The notes: a model not told the origin generated them from the sequence alone. DNA of 64,000 bases from Amycolatopsis sp. cg9 (GCF_041346945.1 NZ_CP166850.1:806001-870000); one strand, 5' to 3'. Counted from the first letter of the stretch, positions 35,754-47,451 are shown. Program-made: numbers and translations.

Positions 35754-36177
35754 GTGGCCACGATCACCGGTGCGGGGACGGCTTCAGCCGGCGTGACGGT
35801 GCTGTGCTCCGGCAGTTCGTACTCCACGTGCATCTCCGGCGGCTACACAGCCGTCAACGACGCGCCCACCCCCACCTACCAGCTGGGCAACGCCTGGCCT
35901 TGGCCTCGAACGGGCACTTGGCCTACGTGGAGTCCTGGGACGACACGAACCTGGTCGTCTCCGAAGACAACTACTCCACGGGACCGTTCCGCTGGCGGAT
36001 CATCACCGCCGGCGACGCGCAGTGGCCCAGCACTTCATCCACTTCAAGGACCTGGCCTCCGCCGGGCAGAACCGGATCGCCATCGTCACCCCGTGCGGTG
36101 CCGTCTACGCCAAGGACGACATCGGCCTCGGCAGCTGGATCGACCGGGGGGCGCAGGTCCTCAGCCTCGCCGGCTGA
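35754..36177 (+). pseudogene. Frameshifted CHAP-domain/tectonin-repeat protein gene
   Basis: Homology-like blocks run through all three frames in order. Frame one gives CSGSSYSTCISGGYTAVND and YQLGNAWPW (to about 35905); a shift then gives LASNGHLAYVESWDD and LVVSEDNYSTGPFRWRI (about 35910-36030); a second shift gives HFIHFKDL, IAIVTPCGAVYAKDDIGLGSW and a stop at 36175-36177. The first two parts match a CHAP amidase domain (GNA-x-W, GHVAYVE, E-N-Y, FIHFKDL), the last a tectonin-like repeat. The gene also lacks a signal peptide and part of the amidase core. Confidence 0.7.
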
Positions 36178-36180
36178 CGA

Positions 36181-36582
36181 TCAGGCCGGGAAGCTTTCCG
36201 TCACCGGGATGCCCTTCTTGAGCGTCCGGCTCACCGTGCACAGCCGCTCGATCGCGCGGTCCACGGCGCCCGCCAGCGCCTCGCGCTGATCCGCCGCCAA
36301 TGTCGACACGTCGACGTCGAAAGCGACGTGCACGGCGTCAAGCTCCGAAGCCCCTTCGCGCCGGTCCGCCGTGACGGTGACGCGGAACTTCGAGTCGTCG
36401 CCGACGCGCCGGGTGATCAGCTCTTCGGCGGTCACCGCGCTGCAGCCCGCGGCCGCGATCTGCAGCAGTTCGGCGGGCGAGAACGCCCCTTCGGCGCCCG
36501 CCCGGCCGAGCCGGACCTCCGCGCCCCGGTCGTTGCGCCCCACGAACGCGTGCTGCCCGTCCCGCTGAACTTCGAGTCCCAT
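36181..36582 (-). CDS. OsmC/Ohr family protein
   Basis: A 133-residue OsmC-fold protein. The first peroxidatic cysteine region SPAELLQIAAAGCSAVTAEEL and the second CTVSRTL are both present, so it may reduce organic hydroperoxides with two cysteines. It is the last gene of the serB-PTH2-OsmC run, 16 bp after PTH2. Confidence 0.88.
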   Translation of the reverse strand: MGLEVQRDGQHAFVGRNDRGAEVRLGRAGAEGAFSPAELLQIAAAGCSAVTAEELITRRVGDDSKFRVTVTADRREGASELDAVHVAFDVDVSTLAADQREALAGAVDRAIERLCTVSRTLKKGIPVTESFPA

Positions 36583-36598
36583 GCCCGCTCCAACCTGC

Positions 36599-38712
<2,114 letters not shown>

Positions 38713-38720
38713 TCAGGTAC

Positions 38721-40508
38721 TTACTTGTCGTCCCGCTCGCTCGCGTTGTCGTTCGAGTGGTCCCCCGGGATCACGGCTTCGGTCAGCAGCTGCGACGGCG
38801 CCGCGTGGCTGTTGACCTTCTGCTTGCCGAAGAACCCGATCTCGCCCTCCTGGTGGAGGCGCTCGATCATGTGCGGGTAGTGCAGCTCGAACGCCGGCCG
38901 CTCGGAGCGGATCCGGGGCAGCTCGGTGAAGTTGTGCCGCGGCGGCGGGCAGGAGGTCGCCCACTCGAGCGAGTTGCCGTAGCCCCACGGGTCGTCCACC
39001 GTGACGATCTCGCCGTACCGGTAGCTCTTGAAGACGTTCCAGATGAACGGCAGCGTCGAGGCACCGAGGATGTACGCGCCGATCGTGGAGATCGTGTTCA
39101 GCGTCGTGAAGCCGTCACTGGTCAGGTAGTCCGCGTACCGGCGCGGCATGCCCTCCGCGCCCAGCCAGTGCTGGACGAGGAACGTGCCGTGGAAGCCGAT
39201 GAACGTGGTCCAGAAGTGCCACTTGCCGAGCTTCTCGTCCATCATCCGGCCGGTGATCTTCGGGAACCAGAAGTAGATGCCGGCGAAGGTGGCGAACACG
39301 ATCGTGCCGTAGAGCACGTAGTGGAAGTGCGCGACGACGAAGTAGCTGTCCGACACGTGGAAGTCGATCGCCGGCGCGGCCAGCAGGATGCCGGTCAGGC
39401 CGCCGAAGAGGAACGTGACGATGAAGCCCATCGAGAAGATCATCGGCGTCTCGAAGGACAGCTGGCCCTTCCACATCGTGCCGATCCAGTTGAAGAACTT
39501 GATGCCGGTCGGGACGGCGATCAGGAACGTCATGAAGGAGAAGAACGGCAGCAGCACGGCGCCGGTGGCGTACATGTGGTGCGCCCACACCGCGACCGAC
39601 AGCGCCGCGATGGCCAGCGTCGCCCAGACCAGGCTCTTGTAGCCGAACAGCGGCTTGCGGCTGAACACCGGGAAGATCTCCGACACGATCCCGAAGAACG
39701 GTAGCGCGACGATGTAGACCTCGGGATGGCCGAAGAACCAGAACAGGTGCTGCCAGAGGATCACGCCGCCGTTTTCGGGGTCGAACACGTGCGCCCCGAG
39801 GTGCCGGTCCGCCAGCAGGCCCATCAGGGCCGCGGTCAGGATCGGGAAGGCGAGCAGGATCAGGATCGACGTCACCAGGATGTTCCAGGTGAAGATCGGC
39901 ATCCGGTACATCGTCATGCCGGGCGCGCGCAGGCAGACCACGGTGGTGACCATGTTGACCGCGCCGAGGATGGTGCCGAGACCGGAGACCACCAGGCCGG
40001 AGATCCACAGGTCCGCGCCGACGCCCGGCGAGTGGATCGCGTCCGACAGCGGGGTGTAGGCGAACCAGCCGAAGTCGGCGGCGCCACCCGGGGTCAGGAA
40101 GCCCGACAGCACGATCAGGCCGCCGAAGAGGTACAGCCAGTACGAGAACGCGTTGAGCCGCGGGAACGCGACGTCCGGCGAGCCGATCTGCAGCGGGAGC
40201 ACGAAGTTCGCGAAGCCGAAGAGGATCGGGGTCGCGTACAGCAGCAGCATCACCGTGCCGTGCATGGTGAACAGCTGGTTGTACTGCTCCTGCGAGAGGA
40301 ACTGCTGCCCGGGCCGCGCCAGCTCGGTGCGGATCAGCATCGCCATCGCGCCGCCCGCCATGAAGAAGGCGAACGACGTGACCAGGTACATGATCCCGAT
40401 CTGCTTGTGGTCCGTCGTGCGGAACAACCGCAGCAGGTACGAACCCTTGACCGACTCGCGCGCGGGGTACGGGCGCGTCGCGATCGGCTTGGGGGCTACG
40501 GCCGTCAC
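38721..40508 (-). CDS. ctaD: Cytochrome c oxidase subunit I
   Basis: A 595-residue, 12-helix haem-copper oxidase subunit I of the aa3 type. Ligand segments are visible: [10 protein letters not shown] (CuB His and the cross-linked Tyr), AHHMYATG (CuB His pair) and [10 protein letters not shown] (haem His). It is the catalytic terminal oxidase of the respiratory chain. The GTG at 40508 is preceded by GGAGGCAGGA. Other oxidase subunits are not in this window. Confidence 0.97.
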   Translation of the reverse strand: MTAVAPKPIATRPYPARESVKGSYLLRLFRTTDHKQIGIMYLVTSFAFFMAGGAMAMLIRTELARPGQQFLSQEQYNQLFTMHGTVMLLLYATPILFGFANFVLPLQIGSPDVAFPRLNAFSYWLYLFGGLIVLSGFLTPGGAADFGWFAYTPLSDAIHSPGVGADLWISGLVVSGLGTILGAVNMVTTVVCLRAPGMTMYRMPIFTWNILVTSILILLAFPILTAALMGLLADRHLGAHVFDPENGGVILWQHLFWFFGHPEVYIVALPFFGIVSEIFPVFSRKPLFGYKSLVWATLAIAALSVAVWAHHMYATGAVLLPFFSFMTFLIAVPTGIKFFNWIGTMWKGQLSFETPMIFSMGFIVTFLFGGLTGILLAAPAIDFHVSDSYFVVAHFHYVLYGTIVFATFAGIYFWFPKITGRMMDEKLGKWHFWTTFIGFHGTFLVQHWLGAEGMPRRYADYLTSDGFTTLNTISTIGAYILGASTLPFIWNVFKSYRYGEIVTVDDPWGYGNSLEWATSCPPPRHNFTELPRIRSERPAFELHYPHMIERLHQEGEIGFFGKQKVNSHAAPSQLLTEAVIPGDHSNDNASERDDK

Positions 40509-40641
40509 TCCTGCCTCCAACACTGAAACCTTGTGGTGGTCATCGTCCGGCCACCGGGGCCCGGGAACCCGGTCCGGCGGCTTAGGGGGATCGTAGCCCT
40601 CGCTACCGACAGTCGCGCGCACCGGCTGGCAAGATCGGGCC

Positions 40642-41472
40642 GTGGCCGACGAACACACGCGGAACGCGGTCCGCGCGGCACTGGCCGTGACCTCCGGGCT
40701 GGGTCTGCCCGAGCACGCTCCCGAAGTGCTCCACGAGCGGTCGAACGTGCTGGTGAGACTGGGTCCGGTGGTCGCCAGGGTGCCGGCGACCACGGCGCTC
40801 GCCCGGCCGGAGCCGGCGGCCTGGCTGGCCCGCGACGTCGCCGTCTCGAGGTTCCTCACGGACCGTGGTGTGCGCGTCGTCTCACCCACCACGGATCCCC
40901 CGGCCGGGCCCCATTTCGCGGCCGGGCTGCCGGTCACGCTCTGGCACCACACGCCGCACGATCCGGGCCACCGGTACGCACCGGACACGGTCGCGGGTTC
41001 CCTCGCCGAGGTGCACTCCGCGTTGCGCGGGTTCCCCGGCGAGCTGCCCCGCCGCGGGCCCCTCGACGACCTGGAGCGCATCCTCGCGCGCCACGGCGGC
41101 GCGATGGACGGCGCGGCACCCCGGCTGGCGGCCGAGGCGGCACGGATCGGGGCCGCGCTGCCGGCTTCCGGCGGCCGCCCGCTGCACGGCGACGCGCACC
41201 CCGGCAACCTGATCGCCACGCCCGCCGGCCCGTGCTGGCTCGACTTCGAGGACACCTGGCACGGGCCGCTCGCCTGGGACCTCGCCATCCTGGCCGGGCA
41301 GGGCGGCCCCGAGCACCTGGCGGCGTACCCCGGCTCGGTGCCCGAGGACGAGCTCGCCGTGTGCACGCGGCTGCGAGAGCTGTTCGCCGTCGCGTGGCGC
41401 TACGTCATCGCGAAGCGGTTCCCGCACCGGCTCCCCGAAGCCCGATCCGCGCTGGCCGCCTACTTCTCGTGA
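40642..41472 (+). CDS. Aminoglycoside phosphotransferase-family kinase
   Basis: A 276-residue APH-fold protein with the catalytic loop [10 protein letters not shown] near 180 and the metal-binding [17 protein letters not shown]. The N-terminal nucleotide lobe is short. Such proteins phosphorylate antibiotics, sugars or other small molecules; nothing here shows antibiotic resistance. GTG start. Confidence 0.85.
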   Translation: MADEHTRNAVRAALAVTSGLGLPEHAPEVLHERSNVLVRLGPVVARVPATTALARPEPAAWLARDVAVSRFLTDRGVRVVSPTTDPPAGPHFAAGLPVTLWHHTPHDPGHRYAPDTVAGSLAEVHSALRGFPGELPRRGPLDDLERILARHGGAMDGAAPRLAAEAARIGAALPASGGRPLHGDAHPGNLIATPAGPCWLDFEDTWHGPLAWDLAILAGQGGPEHLAAYPGSVPEDELAVCTRLRELFAVAWRYVIAKRFPHRLPEARSALAAYFS

Positions 41473-42221
41473 GTCGCGGGGTACCAGGACAGGATCGCCT
41501 CGACGACCCCAGCGGGGTCTTCCAGCGGCGTCAGGTGCCCGGCGTCCGGGAGCACCACGAGCGTGGCCCCGTCGACGGCTTCGGCGATCTCGCTCGCGGC
41601 CGCGACCGGCGTGATCGGGTCTTCTTCACCCACGATGACCAGCGTCGGCACCTTCGAGTCCCGGAGCAGGTCGAGGGAGCCGGGCCGGGTCCGCAGCGCC
41701 AGCGCCGTCCACGAGATGCCGGCGGGCGGCTGGGATTCGACGATCGCGCGGACGGTCTCGACGAGCTCGGGCCGTCCCGTCCGGGTCGATTCCGCCAGCA
41801 GGTTCGGCAGGTTGGCCTCGGCCAGCCAGTGCTCGATCCCTTCGCGTTCGACGCGCTCGGCGACGTCCAGCCTGCTCTGCGCGGCCTCAGGCGTGTCGGG
41901 CGTGGCCTTCGTGTCGATCAGCACGAGCCCGCCGACCCGCTCCGGTGCCAGCCGCAGCACGGCCATCGCGAGGTAGCCGCCCATCGAGCAGCCGCCGAAC
42001 ACGACGCGGTCCAGCTCCAGCCGGTCGAGCAGGGCGACGACGTCCCGGGCGGCGTCTTCGAGACTCGGCTCGCGATCGGACTCCGGCAGCGGCGAGCGAC
42101 CGAGCCCGCGCTGGTCCGGTGTGATCACCCGAAAGTGTGAAGCGAGGGGCTCGCGCACCGCGTTCCACATGCGGGAGTCCAGGGGAAAGGCGTGGAGGAG
42201 GACCAGCGGCAGTTCGGTCAT
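41460..42221 (-). CDS. Alpha/beta hydrolase
   Basis: A 253-residue hydrolase. Nucleophile S79 lies in GGCSMGG, the oxyanion region is LLHAFPLDSRMW, and the acid/histidine pair are in VGEEDPITP and DAGHLTPLE. Substrate unknown. An ATG three codons upstream is possible. Convergent with the APH-like gene, overlapping it by 13 bp. Confidence 0.9.
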   Translation of the reverse strand: MTELPLVLLHAFPLDSRMWNAVREPLASHFRVITPDQRGLGRSPLPESDREPSLEDAARDVVALLDRLELDRVVFGGCSMGGYLAMAVLRLAPERVGGLVLIDTKATPDTPEAAQSRLDVAERVEREGIEHWLAEANLPNLLAESTRTGRPELVETVRAIVESQPPAGISWTALALRTRPGSLDLLRDSKVPTLVIVGEEDPITPVAAASEIAEAVDGATLVVLPDAGHLTPLEDPAGVVEAILSWYPATHEK

Positions 42222-42248
42222 GCGAGCCATTTTGTCGGACCCCCGCGC

Positions 42249-42254
42249 TAGCTT
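42249..42254 (+). promoter_or_regulatory. -10 element, probable leaderless start for acetyltransferase
   Basis: TAGCTT ends 7 nt before the GTG at 42262. Confidence 0.45.
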
Positions 42255-42261
42255 CGCCGAT

Positions 42262-42759
42262 GTGTTCACCGACATCGAAACCGACCGGCTGCTGCTGCGT
42301 CCGCTCCACGAGGCGGACCGGCAGGCGATGGTCGACATCCACACCGACCCGCGCACCAACCGCTTCCACCCCGACCCGCCCGACGTCCCGCGCGCGTCGG
42401 CGATGTTCTCGGACTGGCTGGCGCACTGGGCCGACCACGGCTTCGGCTACCCCGCGGTCCTCGAACGCGGCGGCACCGAGGTGATCGGCATGTGCGGCGT
42501 CCGGCTGCGCGAGTTCCACGGCGAGAAGGTGCTGAACCTCGGCTACCGCTTCCGACCGTCGGCGTGGGGGAAGGGGTACGCGGTCGAGGCCGGCCAGGCG
42601 GTGCTCGAGTGGTGCGCCCGCGACCTCCCGTCCGTGCCGGTGCTGGCGAGCGTGAGCATCGCGAACAAGCCGTCGCTGCGGGTGGCCGAGCGCCTCGGCT
42701 TCACGGAGTACACGGAGGAGATGTACGACGGCGCGATGTCGCGGCACTACCGGCGCTGA
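42262..42759 (+). CDS. GNAT-family N-acetyltransferase (RimJ-like)
   Basis: A 165-residue protein starting ETDRLLLRPL, with the acetyl-CoA loop RPSAWGKGYAVEAG and the ANKPSLRVAERLGF ending typical of the RimI/RimJ-like GNAT group. Substrate may be a protein N-terminus or a small amine. Divergent from the alpha/beta hydrolase. Confidence 0.9.
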   Translation: MFTDIETDRLLLRPLHEADRQAMVDIHTDPRTNRFHPDPPDVPRASAMFSDWLAHWADHGFGYPAVLERGGTEVIGMCGVRLREFHGEKVLNLGYRFRPSAWGKGYAVEAGQAVLEWCARDLPSVPVLASVSIANKPSLRVAERLGFTEYTEEMYDGAMSRHYRR

Positions 42760-42794
42760 GCCGGATGGCTGTTTGACAACTGGAGAGTGAAGGA

Positions 42795-43103
42795 TCACCG
42801 GCGCCGGGTCGGCCGCCGCCGGGCCCGCGCGTCCCAGCAGGCCCGGTGCCAGTGCCGCCGGTCGGCGACGGACCCGGTCTCGTCGGCGGGCCAGACCACG
42901 ACGTGCGGCGTCCCGGGCCGGATCTCGTGGTCGCAGCCCGGACAGCGGTAGAACTTGGTGGCCTGCGCCCCGGGCACGCTCCGCACGAGCCAGTCCCCAT
43001 CGACCCCGGCCTCGGCCCGAGCCCACCCGGTAGCGGCACCAAGCTCCCGTTCAGGCGACGGCCCACCGTCCGAGCGGCGGCCGGGACGGTTGCGTCGAGG
43101 CAC
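42795..43103 (-). CDS. Small Cys/His-rich protein, actinobacterial zinc-ribbon-like
   Basis: A 102-residue basic protein. The conserved part YRCPGCDHEIRPGTPH...RRHWHRACW offers Cys-x2-Cys and His/Cys ligands for a zinc ion. Homologues are common in actinobacteria, sometimes labelled ATP/GTP-binding proteins, without proof. The GTG at 43103 is chosen because the family usually begins PRRNRP; the long frame upstream is repeat DNA. Confidence 0.65.
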   Translation of the reverse strand: MPRRNRPGRRSDGGPSPERELGAATGWARAEAGVDGDWLVRSVPGAQATKFYRCPGCDHEIRPGTPHVVVWPADETGSVADRRHWHRACWDARARRRPTRRR

Positions 43104-43656
43104 GAGCCCCACGGTAATGGCCACCCCGGAAGCCGACCGTCCCTGGTCCGCCTGCTCCGGGGCTGGCGCGTGGGCCGGCGCCAACCGACCCCCTCCGGCC
43201 CGCGCTGCCCTGCTCCGGCCCGGCCGACAGTCCGCCTTCAGCCCACCCTGCTCCCCGGCTGATCCACGGACCAGCGCCAACCGGTCGCGGCGGCCCGCAT
43301 GGCCCCGCACCCGCCCGGTCCACAGTCCGCCTTCAGCCCACCCTGCTCCCCGGCTGATCCACGGCCCAGCGCCAACCGGCCGGCGGCGGCCCGCATGGCC
43401 CCGCACCCGCCCGGTCCGCAGTCCGACGCCGGCCGACCGCTCCTAGCTCCCCGGCCGGCCCCGCCCGGCACGAACCGGTCGCCTCCCGCCTACTCGGCCC
43501 GGGGCCTGCCCGACTCACGATCCGGCGTCGGCCGACCAGCACCGCCCGGCATCCCAGGCGCCGCTCACCACCTCGGCCCGGTCCCGCCCACCGAGGCCCA
43601 CCCAGCCCCGCGAGCGAACCAGCCCGGCCGATCCCGCGCACCCGCCCCGCGAGATC
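43104..43656. repeat. Gene-free stretch with degenerate ~95-bp tandem repeats
   Basis: No credible gene is seen in these 553 bp. A unit containing CAGTCCGCCTTCAGCCCACC is repeated at about 43228, 43323 and (diverged) 43419, a period of 95-96 bp. Adjacent sequence is proline/arginine-codon-like low-complexity GC DNA in every frame. Long open frames here are a by-product of the composition. Confidence 0.65.
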
Positions 43657-44757
43657 TCAAGCCGCCCGCTCCACCACCCCGCCACCCACTCCCAGCCGGC
43701 GCACGATCCCCTCTTGGCCGAGCCCCTCCCACCCGAGCCGCCCGAGGGTCCGCCCGGTCCGCCGGAAGTCCTCCCCGCCGAGCACCGACATGATCGTGAT
43801 CGCGGCGTCCACCACCGGCGTCGCCACCCCGGCGCACCGCGCGAGGGCCTGCAGCGGCACCAGCGTCGACCGGATGTCCTCGGTCAGGAACCGGTGGTCG
43901 AGGCTGGTCGGCGCGGCGATCGTCCGGTACGGCTCCACCGTCCGCAGCGCGTCCAGCAGCGTCGTGGCCGGGCAGCCGTAGTACCGGTCGAGCACCTCGG
44001 TCATCGGCATCAGCCGCGCGCCGTAAGCCCGCGCCACCAGCGCGAACTCGGCCTCGGTCCGCTCCAGCAACGCGATCGTGCGCGCCGAGACGCCGTCGAC
44101 GTAGAAGAGCAGCTCCTCCGCGCGGTCGATGGTGCCGAGGTTGGCGAGCGCGATCGGCACGTGCGCGACCGCGCCGAAGTCGTGCAGCCCGCGTTCCACC
44201 GGGTTGCGCGCGATCTCCAGCATCGGGAACCACTCGCGCAGCAGCCCGGCCCGCCGGGCGACGGCGGCCGGGGTGCTGCCGGAGATCAGGTTCCAGCCCT
44301 TGGCGCCCAGCACGGTCACCCCGGCGGTCCCGGCCGGCCGGGCGGCGAAGAGCGCGTCGGTCTCGACGACGTCGACCTCGGGCGCCCCGGCGGCGGCGAG
44401 CGCGTGCGCGAACTCGACGCTCCCGCAGAGCTTGCTGGAGAACAGCACCACGACCTGCCCCGCGCTCAGGTGCGGCGCGAGGCGGGCGGCGACCTCCGGG
44501 TAGGCGGTGGTCACGGTGGCGATCAGCACGACGGCGCGCCCGCCCAGCCCGGCGGGGTCGGAAGTCACCTCCCGCAGCGGGAAGCGGCCCTCGAGCGCAC
44601 CGTGCGCGACGATCTCCCGGCGGCGCGCGATCCCCGCCACGGCAGCGAGATCCCGCGTGTACAGGTGCACGGGCAGCCCCCGCGCGGCGAGGTGGGCGGC
44701 CACGGCCCGTCCCTCGCCGCCCGCCCCGACGACCCCGATCCCGTCCAGCACGCTCAT
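43657..44757 (-). CDS. Octopine/nopaline dehydrogenase-like opine dehydrogenase
   Basis: A 366-residue protein with an N-terminal Rossmann motif [13 protein letters not shown] near residue 8 and a C-terminal octopine dehydrogenase domain (about 185-345; LGTIDRAEELLFYVDG, MTEVLDRYYGCPATTLLDAL, LDHRFLTEDI). Opine dehydrogenases reductively join an amino acid to a keto acid. No nicotianamine-synthase-like or metal transporter gene is next to it, so a metallophore role is not supported. ATG at 44757. Confidence 0.82.
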   Translation of the reverse strand: MSVLDGIGVVGAGGEGRAVAAHLAARGLPVHLYTRDLAAVAGIARRREIVAHGALEGRFPLREVTSDPAGLGGRAVVLIATVTTAYPEVAARLAPHLSAGQVVVLFSSKLCGSVEFAHALAAAGAPEVDVVETDALFAARPAGTAGVTVLGAKGWNLISGSTPAAVARRAGLLREWFPMLEIARNPVERGLHDFGAVAHVPIALANLGTIDRAEELLFYVDGVSARTIALLERTEAEFALVARAYGARLMPMTEVLDRYYGCPATTLLDALRTVEPYRTIAAPTSLDHRFLTEDIRSTLVPLQALARCAGVATPVVDAAITIMSVLGGEDFRRTGRTLGRLGWEGLGQEGIVRRLGVGGGVVERAA

Positions 44758-44853
44758 TCCGCCCACTCCCGTCAGTCCGGTACGCAGTGGACAGGTCGGC
44801 ACCGGAAGGCGGAAAGTTCCCGCCGCCGCACGTTCCCGGAAACCGGGCGCCCG

Positions 44854-45978
44854 TCAGCCCTGGGCGAGTGCGAGCGGCACCAGCTGTTCGGCGGTGGTCA
44901 GCGACCCGTGCTGCCCGATCAGCGACGTCTCGACGGCCTCCGCGAGCCCGCGCACCATCCCGAACCGGTCCCGGGCCGCGGCGACGACGTCGCCGATGCG
45001 GGGCAGCACCCGGTCGCTGACCGTGTGCCCGAACCAGCCCTCGGCGACGGCTTCCTCCCGCGAGCGCACCCAGGCCCGCTCGCCGAGCACCGCCCGCCAG
45101 GCCGCGAGGACGTCCGCGGTCGCACCCGGCTCGGTGTAGACGTGCCGGGCCCGCACCTCGCCCCCGAACGTCCGGACGCCGTCGAGCAGCTCCGGGGCGT
45201 CTTCGAGGTCGAGCTTGTCGTCGACGGTCACCATCCCGTGGTCGGCCACGACGGCGAACAGCGCGCCGGCCGGCAAACCCTCCACAATGGACTCGACGAG
45301 CCGGTCGACCTGCCGCAGCTGCATCCGCCACGCGGTCGAGCCGGGCCCGTAGACGTGGCCGAGCAGGTCGAGTTCGCTGTGGTAGGCGTAGCAGAACGCG
45401 CGCCCGCCGAGCACGTCCACCGTCCGCGCGGCGAGGTCGCCCAGCGCGTGCACCCCGGCGTAACGCGCACCGCTCTGCGTAGCCCTGGTCAACGCGGTGT
45501 CGGCGAACTTCGCCGCGGACACCACCGCGGCGTCGATCCCGGCCGCGGCGGCCCGCTCGAACGTCGTCGGCAGCGGCTGCACGTCGCGGGGCGGGAGGGC
45601 GCCGCGCAGGTCGCTGCCGTCCTCGTGGCTGCACCAGCGCAACGCGTTGAGCACGCCCACGCCGGGCATTTCGAAGGTGTAGCCGACCATGCCGTGTTCG
45701 CCGGACGCGAGCCCGGTGCCGATCGCGGCCACCCCGGCGGCCGTCGTCGACGGGAAGCCCACGCGCAGCGACCCGCGGGCGAGCTCGGTCAGCACCGGGG
45801 CGTCCGCGGCGTGCTCGGCGAGCAGTTCCCGGCCGAGCCCGTCGACGAGCAGCACCCCGGCACTGCGCGCGGCCGGCAGGGCGAGGGTGTTCCCGCAGCC
45901 GGGCACCCCGAGCGCGGCGAGCAGGGACGGGACGACCTGGCCGAGGTGCGGGACGTCGGCGAGTGAAGGCGGCTGCAC
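44854..45978 (-). CDS. Alkaline phosphatase-superfamily phosphodiesterase
   Basis: A 374-residue nucleotide pyrophosphatase/phosphodiesterase-like protein. The first metal Asp is in VLLVDGLGREL, the Thr nucleophile in GFPSTTAAGVAAIGTG, and later ligands in ELDLLGHVYGP and VVADHGMV. No signal peptide is evident, so it is probably cytoplasmic. The GTG at 45978 gives the shortest reasonable start. Same strand as the opine dehydrogenase, 96 bp upstream of it. Confidence 0.87.
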   Translation of the reverse strand: MQPPSLADVPHLGQVVPSLLAALGVPGCGNTLALPAARSAGVLLVDGLGRELLAEHAADAPVLTELARGSLRVGFPSTTAAGVAAIGTGLASGEHGMVGYTFEMPGVGVLNALRWCSHEDGSDLRGALPPRDVQPLPTTFERAAAAGIDAAVVSAAKFADTALTRATQSGARYAGVHALGDLAARTVDVLGGRAFCYAYHSELDLLGHVYGPGSTAWRMQLRQVDRLVESIVEGLPAGALFAVVADHGMVTVDDKLDLEDAPELLDGVRTFGGEVRARHVYTEPGATADVLAAWRAVLGERAWVRSREEAVAEGWFGHTVSDRVLPRIGDVVAAARDRFGMVRGLAEAVETSLIGQHGSLTTAEQLVPLALAQG

Positions 45979-46068
45979 GCGCCCAGCTTCCCACCGGCGG
46001 CCGCACGCGGCGGTCCGGGCGGCCGATCCCCTCCGCCGCCCGGCTTCCCTTCCCCCGGGCCGTCCGGC

Positions 46069-46074
46069 GATAAT
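46069..46074 (+). promoter_or_regulatory. -10 element, probable leaderless start for FmdB-type gene
   Basis: GATAAT ends 6 nt before the ATG at 46081. Confidence 0.5.
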
Positions 46075-46080
46075 CGCGGC

Positions 46081-46290
46081 ATGCCGACCTACGCCTACCG
46101 CTGCCGCGAGTGCACCGAGACGTTCGAGCTCCTGCGCCCGATGAGCGAGTCCGGTGCGCCGGCGCCCTGCCCGGAAGGGCACTCCGACACCGTCAAGCTG
46201 CTCACCACCGTCGCCCTCACCGGGGCCGCGAGCGGTCCCGCGGCCCCGGCCGGTGGCGGCGGCTGCTGTGGTGGCGGCTGCTGCGGCTAG
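46081..46290 (+). CDS. FmdB-family zinc-ribbon protein
   Basis: A 69-residue protein starting PTYAYRCRECTETFE, with the first Cys-x2-Cys at C8 and C11. The second pair reads PCPEGH instead of CPxC, so the fourth ligand may be His. The end is a Gly/Cys run with four cysteines (CC-GGG-CC). FmdB proteins are regulatory or unknown. It overlaps the convergent PLP enzyme by 4 nt. Confidence 0.85.
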   Translation: MPTYAYRCRECTETFELLRPMSESGAPAPCPEGHSDTVKLLTTVALTGAASGPAAPAGGGGCCGGGCCG

Positions 46291-47405
46291 AGCGCCTTCA
46301 GCGCCTGCTCCAGGTCGGCCCACAGGTCCTCGACGTCCTCGAGGCCGACGGACATCCGGATCAGCTGGTCGGACACCCCGGCGCCGCGGCGGTCGCCCTC
46401 GTCGACGATCCGATGGCTGATCGAGCCGGGGTGCTGGATCAGCGTGTCGACGCTGCCGAGGCTGACGGCCGGCGTGATCAGCCGGACCGCCCCGATCAGG
46501 GCGTGCGGGTCACCGTCGACCTCGAACGCCACCAGCGGCCCGCCGATCCGCGGGTAGTGGACGGTGGTCACGGCCGGGTGCTCGGCAAGCCGTGAAGCCA
46601 GCGTCGCCGCGGTCGCGGACGCGGCGTTGACGCGCAGCGGCAGCGTGGAAAGCCCGCGCAGCAACAGGTATCCGGCGAGCGGGTGCAGCACGCCGCCGGT
46701 GGCGAAGCGGATCTGCCGCAGGCGCGCGGCTTCTTCGGCGCCGCACGCGACGACCCCGCCCATCACGTCGCCGTGGCCGCCGAGGAACTTCGTCGCGCTG
46801 TGCAGCACCATCCGGGCCCCGTGGCGGCCGGGGCGCTGCAGCACGGGCGTGGCGAAGGTGTTGTCGACGGCCAGCGGCACGTCCCCGCAGGCCGCCGCCA
46901 GCTCGGCGAGGTCCACCTCGGCCAGCGTCGGGTTCGCCGGCGTCTCGACGAACACCAGCCCGGTGTCCGGCCGGAGCGCGGCGGCGACGGCGCCGGGCGC
47001 GGCCCAGGTGACCTCGGTGCCGAGCAGCCCGGACTCGAGCAGGTGGTCACTGCAGCCGTACAGCGGGCGCACGGCGACGACGTGCCGTTTCCCTTGCGCC
47101 ACCGCGGAAAGCAGGCAGGCCGAGACGGCGGCCATCCCGCTGGCGAACGCGACGCCGTGGTCGAAGCCTTCGAGTTCGGCGAGCGCCCGCTCGAACCGTT
47201 CGACGGTCGGGTTGCCCACCCGGCCGTAGATCGGCGGGCCGTCGAGCTCGCCGCCGGCGGCGAAGTCGTCGATCCGGGCGGCTTCGGCGGCGCTGTCGCG
47301 GGACGGGTAGGTCGTGGACAGGTCGAGCGGAGCGGCGTGCACGCCGAGGTCCGTGAGATCGTCACGGCCGGCGTGGACGGCTCGGGTTCGCAGCGCGGAA
47401 GTCAT
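46287..47405 (-). CDS. Cystathionine gamma-synthase/gamma-lyase-type PLP enzyme
   Basis: A 372-residue Cys/Met-metabolism PLP enzyme. The cofactor lysine is in SATKFLGGHGDVMGG, with YGRVGNPT, GMAAVSACLL and FVETPANPTL blocks, and the C-terminal SLGSVDTLIQHPGSISH. It may act as methionine gamma-lyase, cystathionine gamma-lyase or gamma-synthase; sequence alone does not decide. Divergent from an Lrp regulator, which probably controls it. Confidence 0.92.
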   Translation of the reverse strand: MTSALRTRAVHAGRDDLTDLGVHAAPLDLSTTYPSRDSAAEAARIDDFAAGGELDGPPIYGRVGNPTVERFERALAELEGFDHGVAFASGMAAVSACLLSAVAQGKRHVVAVRPLYGCSDHLLESGLLGTEVTWAAPGAVAAALRPDTGLVFVETPANPTLAEVDLAELAAACGDVPLAVDNTFATPVLQRPGRHGARMVLHSATKFLGGHGDVMGGVVACGAEEAARLRQIRFATGGVLHPLAGYLLLRGLSTLPLRVNAASATAATLASRLAEHPAVTTVHYPRIGGPLVAFEVDGDPHALIGAVRLITPAVSLGSVDTLIQHPGSISHRIVDEGDRRGAGVSDQLIRMSVGLEDVEDLWADLEQALKAL

Positions 47406-47451
47406 GCGAGCATGGTCGAGCTTTCCCCGGATCGGGGGCAACACTCTCGGA

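Noticed and set aside
43228..43440. CRISPR array
   Set aside because: Units are ~95 bp and contiguous without unique spacers, and no cas gene is near.
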